A stretch of DNA of 64,000 nucleotides from Planctomycetota bacterium (GTDB taxonomy: Bacteria > Planctomycetota > Planctomycetia > Planctomycetales > Planctomycetaceae), in assembly GCA_018242525.1 (NCBI GenBank), contig JAFEBS010000009.1, forward strand, positions 84,285 through 148,284, in the 5' to 3' direction. This document shows, piece after piece, positions 45,068 to 54,112 of this stretch (positions within the stretch are counted from its first letter, which is position 1; every line of letters starts with the position of its first letter). A model generated the notes under the pieces. That model did not search any database. It was not told where the DNA came from and saw only the letters and a program-made list of their open reading frames with translations. A program made the position numbers and the translations under genes.

Positions 45068-45999
45068 TGTTCGAAGGATCGACAATCACACTTGATGGGC
45101 GGCCCGATTTGCTGTGTCAGATTCATCTGTTGAATCCGTTCGACCCGGGCTGGGCCGCAATTTGGACATTCAAAAAGCTTCTCCACATCCCACAGGTCGA
45201 TGAACACCCGGCCGCCGTTTAGTGCGATCGCTCGTTCGTGTAGTTCTTCCAGGCTGCGAAGTGTGGGCGGGACGAATTCGCCGGACGCCTGCAGTTGATC
45301 CATCACACCGTTTCCGGCCCGGGTGGGGATGACGCTGCAACAGTCCGCCCCTGCTGCAAACGCGTGTTCGACCGACCGCAACGCCCATTCGATCCCGTCG
45401 CGTTCATTCAAACCGGGTGGTTTCAACAGCACGAACGTGCGGACATTGATATCGTGGTCACGCAGGAATCCGGCAGCACGATCAAAATCCTCGACGGTCA
45501 TCCGCTTGTTTAAAGCGGGCAGGATTTCGGGATGGATCGTTTCCAGCCCCAGGGCAACTTCCAGGCGCGTTCCCAGCAGATCCCGAAAACGAACGCAGCG
45601 TTCGTCTGTCAATCGCGGGTGATTCTCGACGATCACGGTCTGAAAGTGACGAACAAGATCCGCGATCACCGGATGGTCTTCGGGAGGGATCGCCTGAGCG
45701 TCAAAGAAATTCCCTGCGTTGTACAGCTTCACATGCCGGGCTGGGGAAAGCTGGCTGAGAGCCTGTTCGATCTGAGCCGGAATCGCTCCCACGGGAACCC
45801 GCTCGTCCAGAGTGTATTTCCACAGATCGCACATCGTGCAGCGAAACGGACATTCCCTGTTCACCAGGAAGATCGTCGCGACATCCTCAACCCGTCGCGA
45901 AGCGGCACATTCCCACTCAACATGAAAGGCATACGGCCGCCACGGATCCCAATGTGGCTTCGGTGGACGAGCAGCAACAATGTCGGCGTCGGTAAGCAT
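45064..45999 (-). CDS. Radical SAM enzyme with extra C-terminal cysteines
   Basis: 311 residues. The iron-sulfur site is CPFRCTMC (Cys50, Cys54, Cys57), the standard Cx3Cx2C spacing. VALGLETIHPEIL and FVLLKPPGLNERDGIEWALR resemble the Elp3/archaeosine-RaSEA-like branch. A second set of cysteines, FECPNC, then CDC near the end, may bind another cluster or zinc. It starts 10 bases after the asparagine-synthetase-like gene, so the two are almost certainly translated from one transcript. The substrate is not known. Confidence 0.82.
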   Translation of the reverse strand: MLTDADIVAARPPKPHWDPWRPYAFHVEWECAASRRVEDVATIFLVNRECPFRCTMCDLWKYTLDERVPVGAIPAQIEQALSQLSPARHVKLYNAGNFFDAQAIPPEDHPVIADLVRHFQTVIVENHPRLTDERCVRFRDLLGTRLEVALGLETIHPEILPALNKRMTVEDFDRAAGFLRDHDINVRTFVLLKPPGLNERDGIEWALRSVEHAFAAGADCCSVIPTRAGNGVMDQLQASGEFVPPTLRSLEELHERAIALNGGRVFIDLWDVEKLFECPNCGPARVERIQQMNLTQQIGPPIKCDCRSFEQ

Positions 46000-46009
46000 G
46001 CGCTGTCAT

Positions 46010-47338
46010 TCAGGCGAACATCTTCAGAAACCGACGCCGATATTCCAGCGGATCCGCCGGGAAGATGCTGGCAAACAGGTCGTCACCACCCGCCCCGTGC
46101 TGGAACCTTCGTTTCTCGAAGGTCGGCATGTTCAATCCGGTGACGGCGAGGACCCCCCGTTGAACCACTTCCCCCTTCAAGGCATACAACCGCTCTTCCT
46201 TCCAGTCGGTCAATTCGATGAATGGAATCCCTTCGGCGACTTCAATCACATTCGGCAATGCAAACGGGCTGAAGCCTTGAAAGCCAAGGGCCGTGACGGG
46301 AGCCGATGACCGGACATGGCCGCGACTTTGGCCGCCCGAATAGGTCAGCGAATGCTTGATGGCATGGACACCCCACCCTTCCTGATACAGCATCTGATTG
46401 TTCAACACGCTGCGGATCGTCAATTCGTGATTTTCGTGGATCGGGTAATCCTTCAGATTCTCGTCACCGCCGTCTCCATCCACCAGCAGTTTCCAGTCGG
46501 GATATCGCTGGCGGATTCCCTGGCACAAGGTGAGTGCCATGGCGGCCGATTGCACATCCAGTGGCTTATAGTCTTCCAGGACCCGGATCGCATCGTCTAC
46601 GGAAATTGCCGACGCGGGGACTTCAATCCGTTCCAGCAGATACCCCAGGTCCAATTCATCCAGAAAGTTCTGGGCCTGCCGGGAATCTTCCCCGGCCCCA
46701 CCGACATCCAGCGTAAACGCCTTCAGCCGCTGCGGAGCTTCCCCGCGCTGCAATAACAGGTGATACAACGTCAGCAGGACGGCTCCACTGTCGATTCCGC
46801 CCGAGAACAGGACCCCGATCGGTTCCCGCGGGCCGACATGATCCAGCCATTTGTTCAATTCATTCGCCAGAGCACCAATGTACAGCCGACCAATCTCATC
46901 AAGATTCGTCGACAGGACATTCCGTTGGGGATTGAAGTACCGCTTGTAGGTTGGGCTCGGATCAGGGCAGCCGACCAGGGCGAGTTCGGTCAAATGGTGT
47001 GCCGGAACCATCCGCGTGTAACTGGGATGGAATTGTCCGTCGAGTCCTTCCTTTTTCAACCAATCGCGGATCGTGTCAATCCGCTCGGCGATCACCAGCA
47101 CCGGTCCGGCGTGCTGTTTGGCGATGAAATAGCGAAGTGGACGCCCGATCGACCGGGCCATCCGCACAATCTTGCCAGACTTGTGAATCAGGGCAAACTG
47201 CCCATCAATTTGACGAACCTGTTCCGGGTCTCCGGATGCAACTCGGGCCAGAGCATCCTCCGCCGACATGTTCAAAAACACGTTCCCGTTCGGATCGACC
47301 AGATTGATCAGGCGTTCGATGAGTTGAACCGATTGCAT
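46010..47338 (-). CDS. Asparagine-synthetase-like amide ligase lacking the N-terminal cysteine
   Basis: 442 residues. The C-terminal PP-loop domain has SGGIDS at 179-184 and LLVDGDGGDENL, so it should activate a carboxylate as the adenylate. The N-terminal Ntn region (1-130) keeps GQFALIHKSG and GRPLRYF but starts MQSVQ, without Cys2, the glutaminase nucleophile of AsnB. It therefore cannot use glutamine in the usual way, as in beta-lactam synthetase and lasso-peptide cyclases. Length is shorter than AsnB (about 550). It is coupled to the radical SAM gene and preceded by the FAD oxidase gene, suggesting a shared pathway. Confidence 0.82.
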   Translation of the reverse strand: MQSVQLIERLINLVDPNGNVFLNMSAEDALARVASGDPEQVRQIDGQFALIHKSGKIVRMARSIGRPLRYFIAKQHAGPVLVIAERIDTIRDWLKKEGLDGQFHPSYTRMVPAHHLTELALVGCPDPSPTYKRYFNPQRNVLSTNLDEIGRLYIGALANELNKWLDHVGPREPIGVLFSGGIDSGAVLLTLYHLLLQRGEAPQRLKAFTLDVGGAGEDSRQAQNFLDELDLGYLLERIEVPASAISVDDAIRVLEDYKPLDVQSAAMALTLCQGIRQRYPDWKLLVDGDGGDENLKDYPIHENHELTIRSVLNNQMLYQEGWGVHAIKHSLTYSGGQSRGHVRSSAPVTALGFQGFSPFALPNVIEVAEGIPFIELTDWKEERLYALKGEVVQRGVLAVTGLNMPTFEKRRFQHGAGGDDLFASIFPADPLEYRRRFLKMFA

Positions 47339-47494
47339 GTCAGAATCCCTGCAAGTGCGGAGGACGGATCGACGTCAGTACGCGTCTAGAATGCCCAATG
47401 TGGGCGCAAACCTCAAGAATCCTGTGTCCGGTGGATGAGGTCCGCGACCGAGAAGCGACGATCTCCACCGATATCTGGACGAACGACACCGAGA

Positions 47495-48901
47495 TCACGT
47501 CGGTGGAATCAATGTCCGTATCCAGTTGTTCCGAAAGACGCCAGTCGGATCTCGCATCTCGCAGATTTCTCGAAACGCACCGAATCGCGGATAGAGTTCG
47601 ATCAGTTCTTCGGCCGACAGTGGACAGTACTTGCCCCAATGCGGCCGGGCTCCGAACTTTCGTTTCATCGTCGTCGCCAGGAAGTCCATTGCCTGCAGAA
47701 ACCCCTGCCGATCACGCGGCTTGGCGTAACTGATCAGGCTGATGGCATACCAGTCCTGCTCGCCTCCGGACGACATCGAAATCAGTGTGTCATCCACACA
47801 GACCCGACGAACACAGATCGGATAGTGATGACCGTACAGGCCCCGCAGGGCCGTCAATCGCTCAACTGACGGGGCATCCAGATTCAGATCGGGGATATCC
47901 GAAGTCGCAGATCCGGCCACGATCAGAACCTGCTGGACATACTCCAGGGCCGCTGGCAGTTGGTCACGCGGCACGAACAGTTCCATTTCCATGTGACGAA
48001 ACAATTCGTGCTCCATGATCAGCATTTTCGACGAGTCATCCGTCACCTTCAGGTTCCTGGGAACCGTGTGCGGGATGACGCGGCGAAACAGGAAGCGGAT
48101 CACTCGATTGCTGCGCCGCAACCGCAGTGTCGTCAGGATCAGCAGATGCAATCCCAGGTCGACACTCAGGAACCAATGAATCCGATACAACCAGGCCAGC
48201 CGGGACCGTCGCTTCGAGACCTCGCGACGATGCTGCACCAGGAACTTCCAGCGCCACGGAGACAGATAAAACTGCTGCAAGGGATACTCGGCCTCCGCCT
48301 GCAGCACCGGTTCCACCGAATCATATTCGCGAAAATGCTCCTCGACGGCGTACGTGTATCGAACCTGCATGTCGACACTCAGGATGATCCCCAGGCATCC
48401 GAGCGAACAGCGGGCCGCCTGCAAGGCGGTGCCACTTTCAATCGTTTCAATCATCGCGATGCCGGAAGCAGGATCGTACCGGGCCACGCGCACCGCTCGC
48501 ACGTAGTGCGACAAGCTGTTGCGGCCGGAACCATGCGTCCCCGTCGAAATCGCTCCGGCAATGGTCTGCTCGGTGATCAGTCCCAGGGACGGCAGAGTCT
48601 TCCCCTGCTCCTTCAGTTTCTGCAGGATCGTCTTGACCTGGCACCCGGCCGCAATCGTCGCCCATTCGGTTCCATCCCGTTGGTGAAGAGTCACATCCTG
48701 AAGGTGCTTCAGACTCAGGACAACGCCTTCGCCTCCGGGAGCGGTGCTCCACGAGTGCAGTCGTCCGACCGCCCGAATCTGCTCGCCGCGATGCCGATTC
48801 AGGATCTCTACGACTTCAGCTTCATCCTTGGGCTCATAATACGCCGTCGGCCGTATCGTGACGTTTTCGCCGAAATTCTGCAGAGGTGCGACGGTGGTCA
48901 C
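47495..48901 (-). CDS. FAD-binding oxidase of the D-arabinono-1,4-lactone oxidase type
   Basis: 468 residues from the GTG at 48901, nine bases after AGGGATT; an upstream TTG at 48946 would add 15 residues. The FAD_binding_4 domain has AVGRLHSWS, where His49 is at the position of covalent FAD attachment in relatives, plus GAISTGTHGSG. The C-terminal ALO domain contains the HWGK motif (421-424) in RPHWGKYCP and FRNNWIRTL at the end. Known members oxidise sugar lactones or polyols. It is the first gene of the four-enzyme run, 156 bases before the asparagine-synthetase-like gene. The middle, about 210-290, is unusually rich in Arg, Leu and Trp. Confidence 0.83.
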   Translation of the reverse strand: MTTVAPLQNFGENVTIRPTAYYEPKDEAEVVEILNRHRGEQIRAVGRLHSWSTAPGGEGVVLSLKHLQDVTLHQRDGTEWATIAAGCQVKTILQKLKEQGKTLPSLGLITEQTIAGAISTGTHGSGRNSLSHYVRAVRVARYDPASGIAMIETIESGTALQAARCSLGCLGIILSVDMQVRYTYAVEEHFREYDSVEPVLQAEAEYPLQQFYLSPWRWKFLVQHRREVSKRRSRLAWLYRIHWFLSVDLGLHLLILTTLRLRRSNRVIRFLFRRVIPHTVPRNLKVTDDSSKMLIMEHELFRHMEMELFVPRDQLPAALEYVQQVLIVAGSATSDIPDLNLDAPSVERLTALRGLYGHHYPICVRRVCVDDTLISMSSGGEQDWYAISLISYAKPRDRQGFLQAMDFLATTMKRKFGARPHWGKYCPLSAEELIELYPRFGAFREICEMRDPTGVFRNNWIRTLIPPT

Positions 48902-49052
48902 AAATGAATCCCTGAATGGAAGGGTGCGCAGACATGGACACTTCAAGTTCGAAACGTCGCTGTTTAAGTCGAGTTGTACTGCCCTGACTTCGGCAAACTA
49001 CTCACACGGGATGGCAACAGCGGACTGTGTATTCAGTCCCAGCGGGACTGCC

Positions 49053-51095
49053 TCAGGCCCGCAATGTTGCTCCCAACTGTGCCTGGCAGGCGACAATCAC
49101 CGACTGCTGAGCGGCTTCCACCTCCTCGCTCGTTAACGTACGTTCGGGGGAACGATACATCAACGTCACCAGATAGCTCTTCTTCCCCTCGGGGATCTGT
49201 TTGCCGCGGTATTGGCCGCCGAAACCGATCGCTTCCAGCAATGGCCCCGCGGCTCCTCGCGCGACCGACTCCAGTTCACTCCAGGTGACCGGGTCATCCA
49301 GCACAAAGTTTAAATCACGCGATGAACTCTGATACGTAGGCAGTGGTTTGAACTTCGGCACCAGATCCGCGACCGATTCCAGCACCGACAATTCCAACTC
49401 GGCAACCGTCACCGGATCACGCAGGTCGAGTTGCCCGGCCACCGAGCGATCCAATTCTCCCAGCCAGCCCCAGAACTGACCGTTCAACAGCACTTCGGCC
49501 CCGCGCCCTTCCGTGAACTGCGGAATCGACGACGGTCGAACAACGATCTGCGCCGATGGATTCACTCGAGCCGCCAGTTCCTGAACAACCCCTTTGATCT
49601 CGGCAAACGACTTCCCGCTGACAAAGCTGACCATCGTCGGTTCCGATTGAGTGTGCGGCAGCGTTTTGTCCGCCGACAGATGCACACCGGCAATCTCGAA
49701 CAATTGAGCTCCGAACGTTCCTCGCCGCTCGTTCGCCCGACGGGAACCGAGCAGGCTGGGAACCAGCGTCTGCCGCAGCAGGCTGGTTTCACGGAAGTCG
49801 GAATGATCAATGGCCAGCGGAGTCACCTCACCCCGCGGCTGGAACAGTCCGTGCTCACGCTCGCTGACCAGCGAAACGGTGATCGCCTCGTAAAACCCGG
49901 CGCCGGTCAGTGTACTGCGCACTCGATCCACGACACGATCGCGATGCGACTTGTGACTCAGGCAAAGTGGCACGTTGACGTCGGCGGGAAGCTGGTCATA
50001 ACCATGAATTCGTGCCACTTCTTCGATCAAATCAATTTCACGCGACAGATCGCGTCGATTTGACGGCGGCACAAACGTCACCGTTTCGGCCGCGGAGTAC
50101 GACGCCGCGGCAGATCCGACGAGTGTCAGTCCCAGCGCCGTCAGGATGCGGACCGCTTCATCGTTGGGAATCTCCATTCCCAGGATTCGCTGAATTTGGG
50201 CGAACCGCAACGTGATCGGGGGACACTCCTCAGGTGGTCGCGTTCCGGCAAACACGGAACCTTCCAGCAATTCGCCTCCGGCCAGTTCCAGGATCAGTTC
50301 ACAACAGCGGCGACTCGCCCAATCCGGTCCGTGTGGGTCCAGCGCTCGCTCAAACCGGTACGACGAATCGCTGTGCAGCTTCAACCGGCGCGACGTATTG
50401 CGAATGGAAAGCGGTGCGAAGAGTGCCGCTTCAATCAGGACATTTTTCGTGGCTGCGGTGATTTCGGTTTCCGCCCCCCCCATGACCCCGGCGAGTGCCA
50501 CCGGATGATCGGCATCGGCGATGACGCACATGTCCGGAGCCAGCACGTATTCCTTGTGATCAATCGCCTGAAGTTTTTCCCCCGCCTTTGCGCGACGGAC
50601 GACGATCCGCTGACCATGCAGCTTGTCCATATCGAACGCGTGCAACGGCTGGCCGCATTCCATCAGGACATAGTTCGTAATGTCGACGATATTGTTGATG
50701 CTGGCGATTCCCACCGTCTGCAACCGGCGCTGCAGCCACGCAGGACTTGGTCCCACCTTGACTCCACGGATGACTCGGGCGTGATACTGCGCACAGAGAT
50801 CGGGACATTCGTTGACAACCGAGGTTACCGGTCCCACCGCAGTCGATCCGGTCCTGGGAGCCGCCGCCGGGACCTTTAAGGGCTTGTCGTAGACCACGGC
50901 CGCTTCACGCGCGATCCCCAGATGGCCCAGGCAATCCGGCCGATTGCTCGTCACTTCAAAGTCGATGCACGTGTCGCCCGCCACGTCGTGGCATTCTTCG
51001 AGATTCAAACCGGTCATTGTTAACCGATCCGCGAAGACTTCGGCCGACACATCCAGGCCCACGTACTGTTTCAACCAATCCCAACTGACAAGCAT
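49053..51095 (-). CDS. pheT: Phenylalanine-tRNA ligase beta subunit, short form
   Basis: 680 residues, against about 790 usual. The start MLVSWDWLKQYVGLD is canonical, and the fold continues with FEVTSNRPDCLGHLGIAREA, B3/B4 (GVKVGPSPAWLQRRLQTVGI, AVALAG-like HPVALAGVMGG), B5 (RREIDLIEE-like SREIDLIEEVARIHGYDQLP), and a C-terminal FDX-ACB domain (SSSRDLNFVLDD, YRSPERTLTSEEV). The roughly 110-residue EMAP-like tRNA-binding domain normally inserted after residue 40 is missing. pheS is not adjacent. Aminoacylation of tRNA-Phe should be intact without that domain. Confidence 0.93.
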   Translation of the reverse strand: MLVSWDWLKQYVGLDVSAEVFADRLTMTGLNLEECHDVAGDTCIDFEVTSNRPDCLGHLGIAREAAVVYDKPLKVPAAAPRTGSTAVGPVTSVVNECPDLCAQYHARVIRGVKVGPSPAWLQRRLQTVGIASINNIVDITNYVLMECGQPLHAFDMDKLHGQRIVVRRAKAGEKLQAIDHKEYVLAPDMCVIADADHPVALAGVMGGAETEITAATKNVLIEAALFAPLSIRNTSRRLKLHSDSSYRFERALDPHGPDWASRRCCELILELAGGELLEGSVFAGTRPPEECPPITLRFAQIQRILGMEIPNDEAVRILTALGLTLVGSAAASYSAAETVTFVPPSNRRDLSREIDLIEEVARIHGYDQLPADVNVPLCLSHKSHRDRVVDRVRSTLTGAGFYEAITVSLVSEREHGLFQPRGEVTPLAIDHSDFRETSLLRQTLVPSLLGSRRANERRGTFGAQLFEIAGVHLSADKTLPHTQSEPTMVSFVSGKSFAEIKGVVQELAARVNPSAQIVVRPSSIPQFTEGRGAEVLLNGQFWGWLGELDRSVAGQLDLRDPVTVAELELSVLESVADLVPKFKPLPTYQSSSRDLNFVLDDPVTWSELESVARGAAGPLLEAIGFGGQYRGKQIPEGKKSYLVTLMYRSPERTLTSEEVEAAQQSVIVACQAQLGATLRA

Positions 51096-51249
51096 GTTCA
51101 GGCCACCAGGTTTCAGAATCCAAGGCAGACAAATAGAGCCCGTACTGTAAACGGACTGTCCATCTGGCGGAAGGGTTCACTCTGGGCGCAAATCGTTTCG
51201 AAACCCATAATCACGACAGCGATTACTTCACCAATCAAAGGGAACCACC

Positions 51250-51630
51250 GTGGGATTCATCGATCTCAGCCAATACGAACCGATTTCCCCCGTCCCCGGT
51301 TGCCGGATGCGGACTCCGTTTGGGCAGAACCTGATGCTTTCCTACCTGGAAATGGACGACGGGGCCGAAGTGCCGCTGCACCATCATCCGCACGAACAGG
51401 GAGGGATCCTGATTTCGGGCCGGGTCCAACTGACCATCGGCGAGGAAACGCGGATCGTCGAAGCAGGTTCACTATTCCTGATCCCACCCAACGTCCCGCA
51501 CCGAGCGGTCGCGGTCGGCGGTCCGGCCCGAGTGCTGGATGTCTTCAGCCCGGTGCGGGAAGACTATGCCAAACTGGCCAACCATTACATTCCAACTGTG
51601 GTTGCACCGGGACCGGTCGGCGAACAGTAA
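51250..51630 (+). CDS. Cupin-domain protein
   Basis: 126 residues from a GTG start at 51250, with AAAGGGA upstream. The cupin motif 1 is PLHHHPHEQGGILISG, with three His and a Glu as metal ligands; motif 2 is in FLIPPNVPHRAVAV. This is a small single-domain RmlC-type cupin. Its substrate cannot be told from the sequence. It is divergent from pheT with about 150 bases between. Confidence 0.85.
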   Translation: MGFIDLSQYEPISPVPGCRMRTPFGQNLMLSYLEMDDGAEVPLHHHPHEQGGILISGRVQLTIGEETRIVEAGSLFLIPPNVPHRAVAVGGPARVLDVFSPVREDYAKLANHYIPTVVAPGPVGEQ

Positions 51631-51800
51631 CCAGGTGCAGCTCTTGAGCGTGAGTGAATGTCGCAGGCAGATTCACGGCCTTTTCTCGCCGTCCCCCACA
51701 TGGCGAACCTGATTCATTCACTTTTTTGATCCGAAGGCCACATTCCGCGTTTTGACTTCCAGCCTGTAAAACTCAACTGGAATCCAAACGGAATACCGCA

Positions 51801-51998
51801 ATGTGGAGATATCGAACGGTCAAGTTCTCGACGGAATACTATTCCTTTGGAGGAACTCAGTTTGACGAAGCGGAACTCGAAAACGAACTTTGCAGCCTTG
51901 GCCGTGAGGGCTGGGAACTGGTCTCGATTTTTGACATCGAAAGAGTCAAAGGCGGTTCCAAATTCGTGATCGCGGTCCTCAAGAAGATGCTCGAGTGA
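51801..51998 (+). CDS. Small DUF4177-like protein
   Basis: 65 residues, with the DUF4177 pattern: an N-terminal strand MWRYRTVKF, then ELENELCSLGREGWELVSIF, a strand with Ser/Lys and a C-terminal FVIAVLKK. Proteins of this type are tiny and cytoplasmic, with no known function. The ATG at 51801 has no clear ribosome site. Confidence 0.72.
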   Translation: MWRYRTVKFSTEYYSFGGTQFDEAELENELCSLGREGWELVSIFDIERVKGGSKFVIAVLKKMLE

Positions 51999-52120
51999 GG
52001 CGTGCGAGAGGGACAGGATGTCCGCGAACGCGTCGAAAACTACCGACACGGGCATGGAAACAGAACCGGCGTGCGGACAAGTCCGCACGCCGGTGAACTG
52101 GAACTTTCTGCTCGTGGACT

Positions 52121-53398
52121 TTACAGCGAATAGAACCGATTATCGTCGAAGTGCCCGCTGTACCGGGGATCGGTCAGGTAATCCAGCCGACGACTGATGA
52201 ATTCCCCCTGGTCCTGCAACTGCAGGAACTGCTCGTGCGGCTTCAGGCTCAACAGCATCTCGGCTGAGCAGCCCAGGACATCGGCCCATTCTTTGGCCAT
52301 CATGCGCGTGTTCAGACCAAACAATTGCAACGCGCCGGCGTTGTTGATCATCGTCTTCCAGCAGGTGGGATAGCAGTCTTGAATCTGTTGCATGTCCTGC
52401 CAGAACGTCCAGCAACGCAGTCCGAACCCGCGACACAATGTCATGGCCGCCTTCATCACTGGGAACGAACCCAGGTTCCCCGCTTCGTCGATCAGGAACA
52501 GCGACCGCGGATTCGGAATCTTCTTCCGGGAAAACACCGCGGCAAACAACGAGGCCAGGATGATCCGCAACAGCGGCTTGTGGCTTTCCAGCCGCTCGGG
52601 CGGAATGATGATGTAGATCGACATCGGCTTGCCGTCTGCGAAATCCTGCAGCGAAAAGCTCGATTTTTCGAGCATCTCGGAGACTCGTTCACTGTTGAAC
52701 GTCTTGATGTACGACTGCGCCGTCGCCAGGACGCTGGGCCGAGTTTCCCGTTCGGCCAGTTGAAGAAACGAAGCGAATTCCTGGTAGGCCAGTTCCCGCA
52801 TCTGCTTCCCAACCGTGTCCATCAACACCGCGATCTTGTAGACCACATCGTCGGAACAGAGCAGTCGCCGCATCTCGTTCAGATTCTGCTTCTCTTTCGG
52901 TTGCAATGTCACCAGGTAGTTGATGATTGCGCTGTGCAGGCCGCTTGCCGTCGTATCCCAGAACGGATCGCGGCCGAACTTGTTCCCTTCCGACAGCATC
53001 GACGCGACCATCTGTGAATCGGTGTCGAAGTCTGTCGTGGGAAGTTGAAACATTTCCAGGGGGTTGAAACCATCGGTCGTGGAATCCACAACGCGGAACG
53101 GATCCAGCTTGACGACTTGCTGTCCCAGTTCGCGGCGACGTCGATGGGTACAGCCATACAGTTCCCCCTTGATGTCGATGGTCACCACCTGGCCGGGGTA
53201 TTCCAGCAGGGCGGGAACGGCACAGCAACGTCCCTTGCCAGCGCCTGTCGGTGCACAGGTCAACAGGTGCGGGCCGCCGTAATAAATCGGTTCACCGTCG
53301 GGAGCGGGGGGCTGCAATTGACCCGCGAACCCCATGGTTCTACGAGCCTCCTGCTGGTAGCCGAGCAGGATGTCATCATTGCCCGAGAACTTCGACAT
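52121..53398 (-). CDS. Orphan VirD4/TraG-like ATPase
   Basis: 425 residues from the ATG at 53398 (AAGAAGGAT upstream); the frame also opens 30 bases earlier. Walker A is CAPTGAGKGR (48-57), a TraG/VirD4-type IDIKGE follows at 74-79, and Walker B is FLIDEAGN (301-308). SFWQDMQQIQDCYP-like TFWQDMQQIQ matches the conserved C-terminal region. The N-terminal membrane helices of coupling proteins are absent, as is the helical all-alpha domain in full form. No relaxase, VirB gene or integrase is in the window. It may be a soluble coupling-protein relative with another job, or a remnant of an element. Confidence 0.82.
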   Translation of the reverse strand: MSKFSGNDDILLGYQQEARRTMGFAGQLQPPAPDGEPIYYGGPHLLTCAPTGAGKGRCCAVPALLEYPGQVVTIDIKGELYGCTHRRRRELGQQVVKLDPFRVVDSTTDGFNPLEMFQLPTTDFDTDSQMVASMLSEGNKFGRDPFWDTTASGLHSAIINYLVTLQPKEKQNLNEMRRLLCSDDVVYKIAVLMDTVGKQMRELAYQEFASFLQLAERETRPSVLATAQSYIKTFNSERVSEMLEKSSFSLQDFADGKPMSIYIIIPPERLESHKPLLRIILASLFAAVFSRKKIPNPRSLFLIDEAGNLGSFPVMKAAMTLCRGFGLRCWTFWQDMQQIQDCYPTCWKTMINNAGALQLFGLNTRMMAKEWADVLGCSAEMLLSLKPHEQFLQLQDQGEFISRRLDYLTDPRYSGHFDDNRFYSL

Positions 53399-53942
53399 TA
53401 CATCCTTCTTACTTCGTTTCGCGATCATCTGCGCAGACCTTTCTCGTCACACTTATTCGGTCGAACAAGCGTCGATATTTGGACAACCATGGAAAGACGA
53501 AAGATAAAACCAAGGCCGGATGACGTGCCGTCAGAGCTCGCGGTTTCCGTGAGGATCAGGGTGACGCGCCACCCTGATGACTCACAGATTCCACGAACCG
53601 CCGCCGGGCGTATCGGTTCAAACTGACCAGGGAGGGACGGCCCGACAGACACCGGCTGGTAAGACCCGGAGACTGCCCCCTTCGCATGCCGCCGCGACCT
53701 GACAACGCTCACATCCTGTGGGCCGCGTTGCTCGATCACGGCGTCCTGCCGACCGGCATTGGGAAGGGTTCATTGCCGTTCGACGTCGTTCTCTGCAGTG
53801 GCGAACGATGAAGGAACATTAACACGTGATGCGATGTTCTGCCCAGTGTTGCCGGGCCGATGAGATGACGGAATTGACACCGTGAAAAACAGGATTGTTT
53901 TTTGAGCGCTGGGGATTGTGTGCCAAGGCATCAAAACCCTTG
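53399..53942. other. Intergenic region without a recognised gene
   Basis: About 540 bases upstream of the VirD4-like gene. No coding frame, tRNA or structured RNA is seen. The promoter of the ATPase gene should lie here. Confidence 0.4.
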
Positions 53943-54112
53943 CCCGACGCGCCAGCGAGGGACCGGTCCATGACGCGCGGACGCGAGACTTCTTTCCGGT
54001 CTCCTCAGTCGGCGACTCGGCAATTTGGTCCGGGTCAACCAGGTCTAAAGAAAAATCCCGCGAGATTTGAGATTGTGGGCTATGCGCATGTATCCCTCGC
54101 TCGCGCGTCGGG
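53943..54112. repeat. 170-bp element with 20-bp inverted ends
   Basis: CCCGACGCGCCAGCGAGGGA (53943-53962) and TCCCTCGCTCGCGCGTCGGG (54093-54112) are reverse complements with one mismatch. A single related end, TCCCTCGCGCGCGTCGGGCT, occurs at about 40614-40633. The right end touches the TAG stop of the following minus-strand gene, and the usual continuation of the repeat (CTAGTG) seems to supply the last codons of that gene. Confidence 0.85.

Noticed and set aside
43552..48901. Lasso-peptide cluster, because the AsnB-like protein lacks Cys2
   Set aside because: No leader peptidase or recognition protein (B proteins), no transporter and no precursor peptide could be found next to it, so only the fold is shared.
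52121..53398. Conjugative or integrative element around the VirD4-like gene
   Set aside because: No relaxase, VirB-type, integrase or attachment-site genes were seen within 10 kb on either side, and the neighbours are ordinary chromosomal genes.
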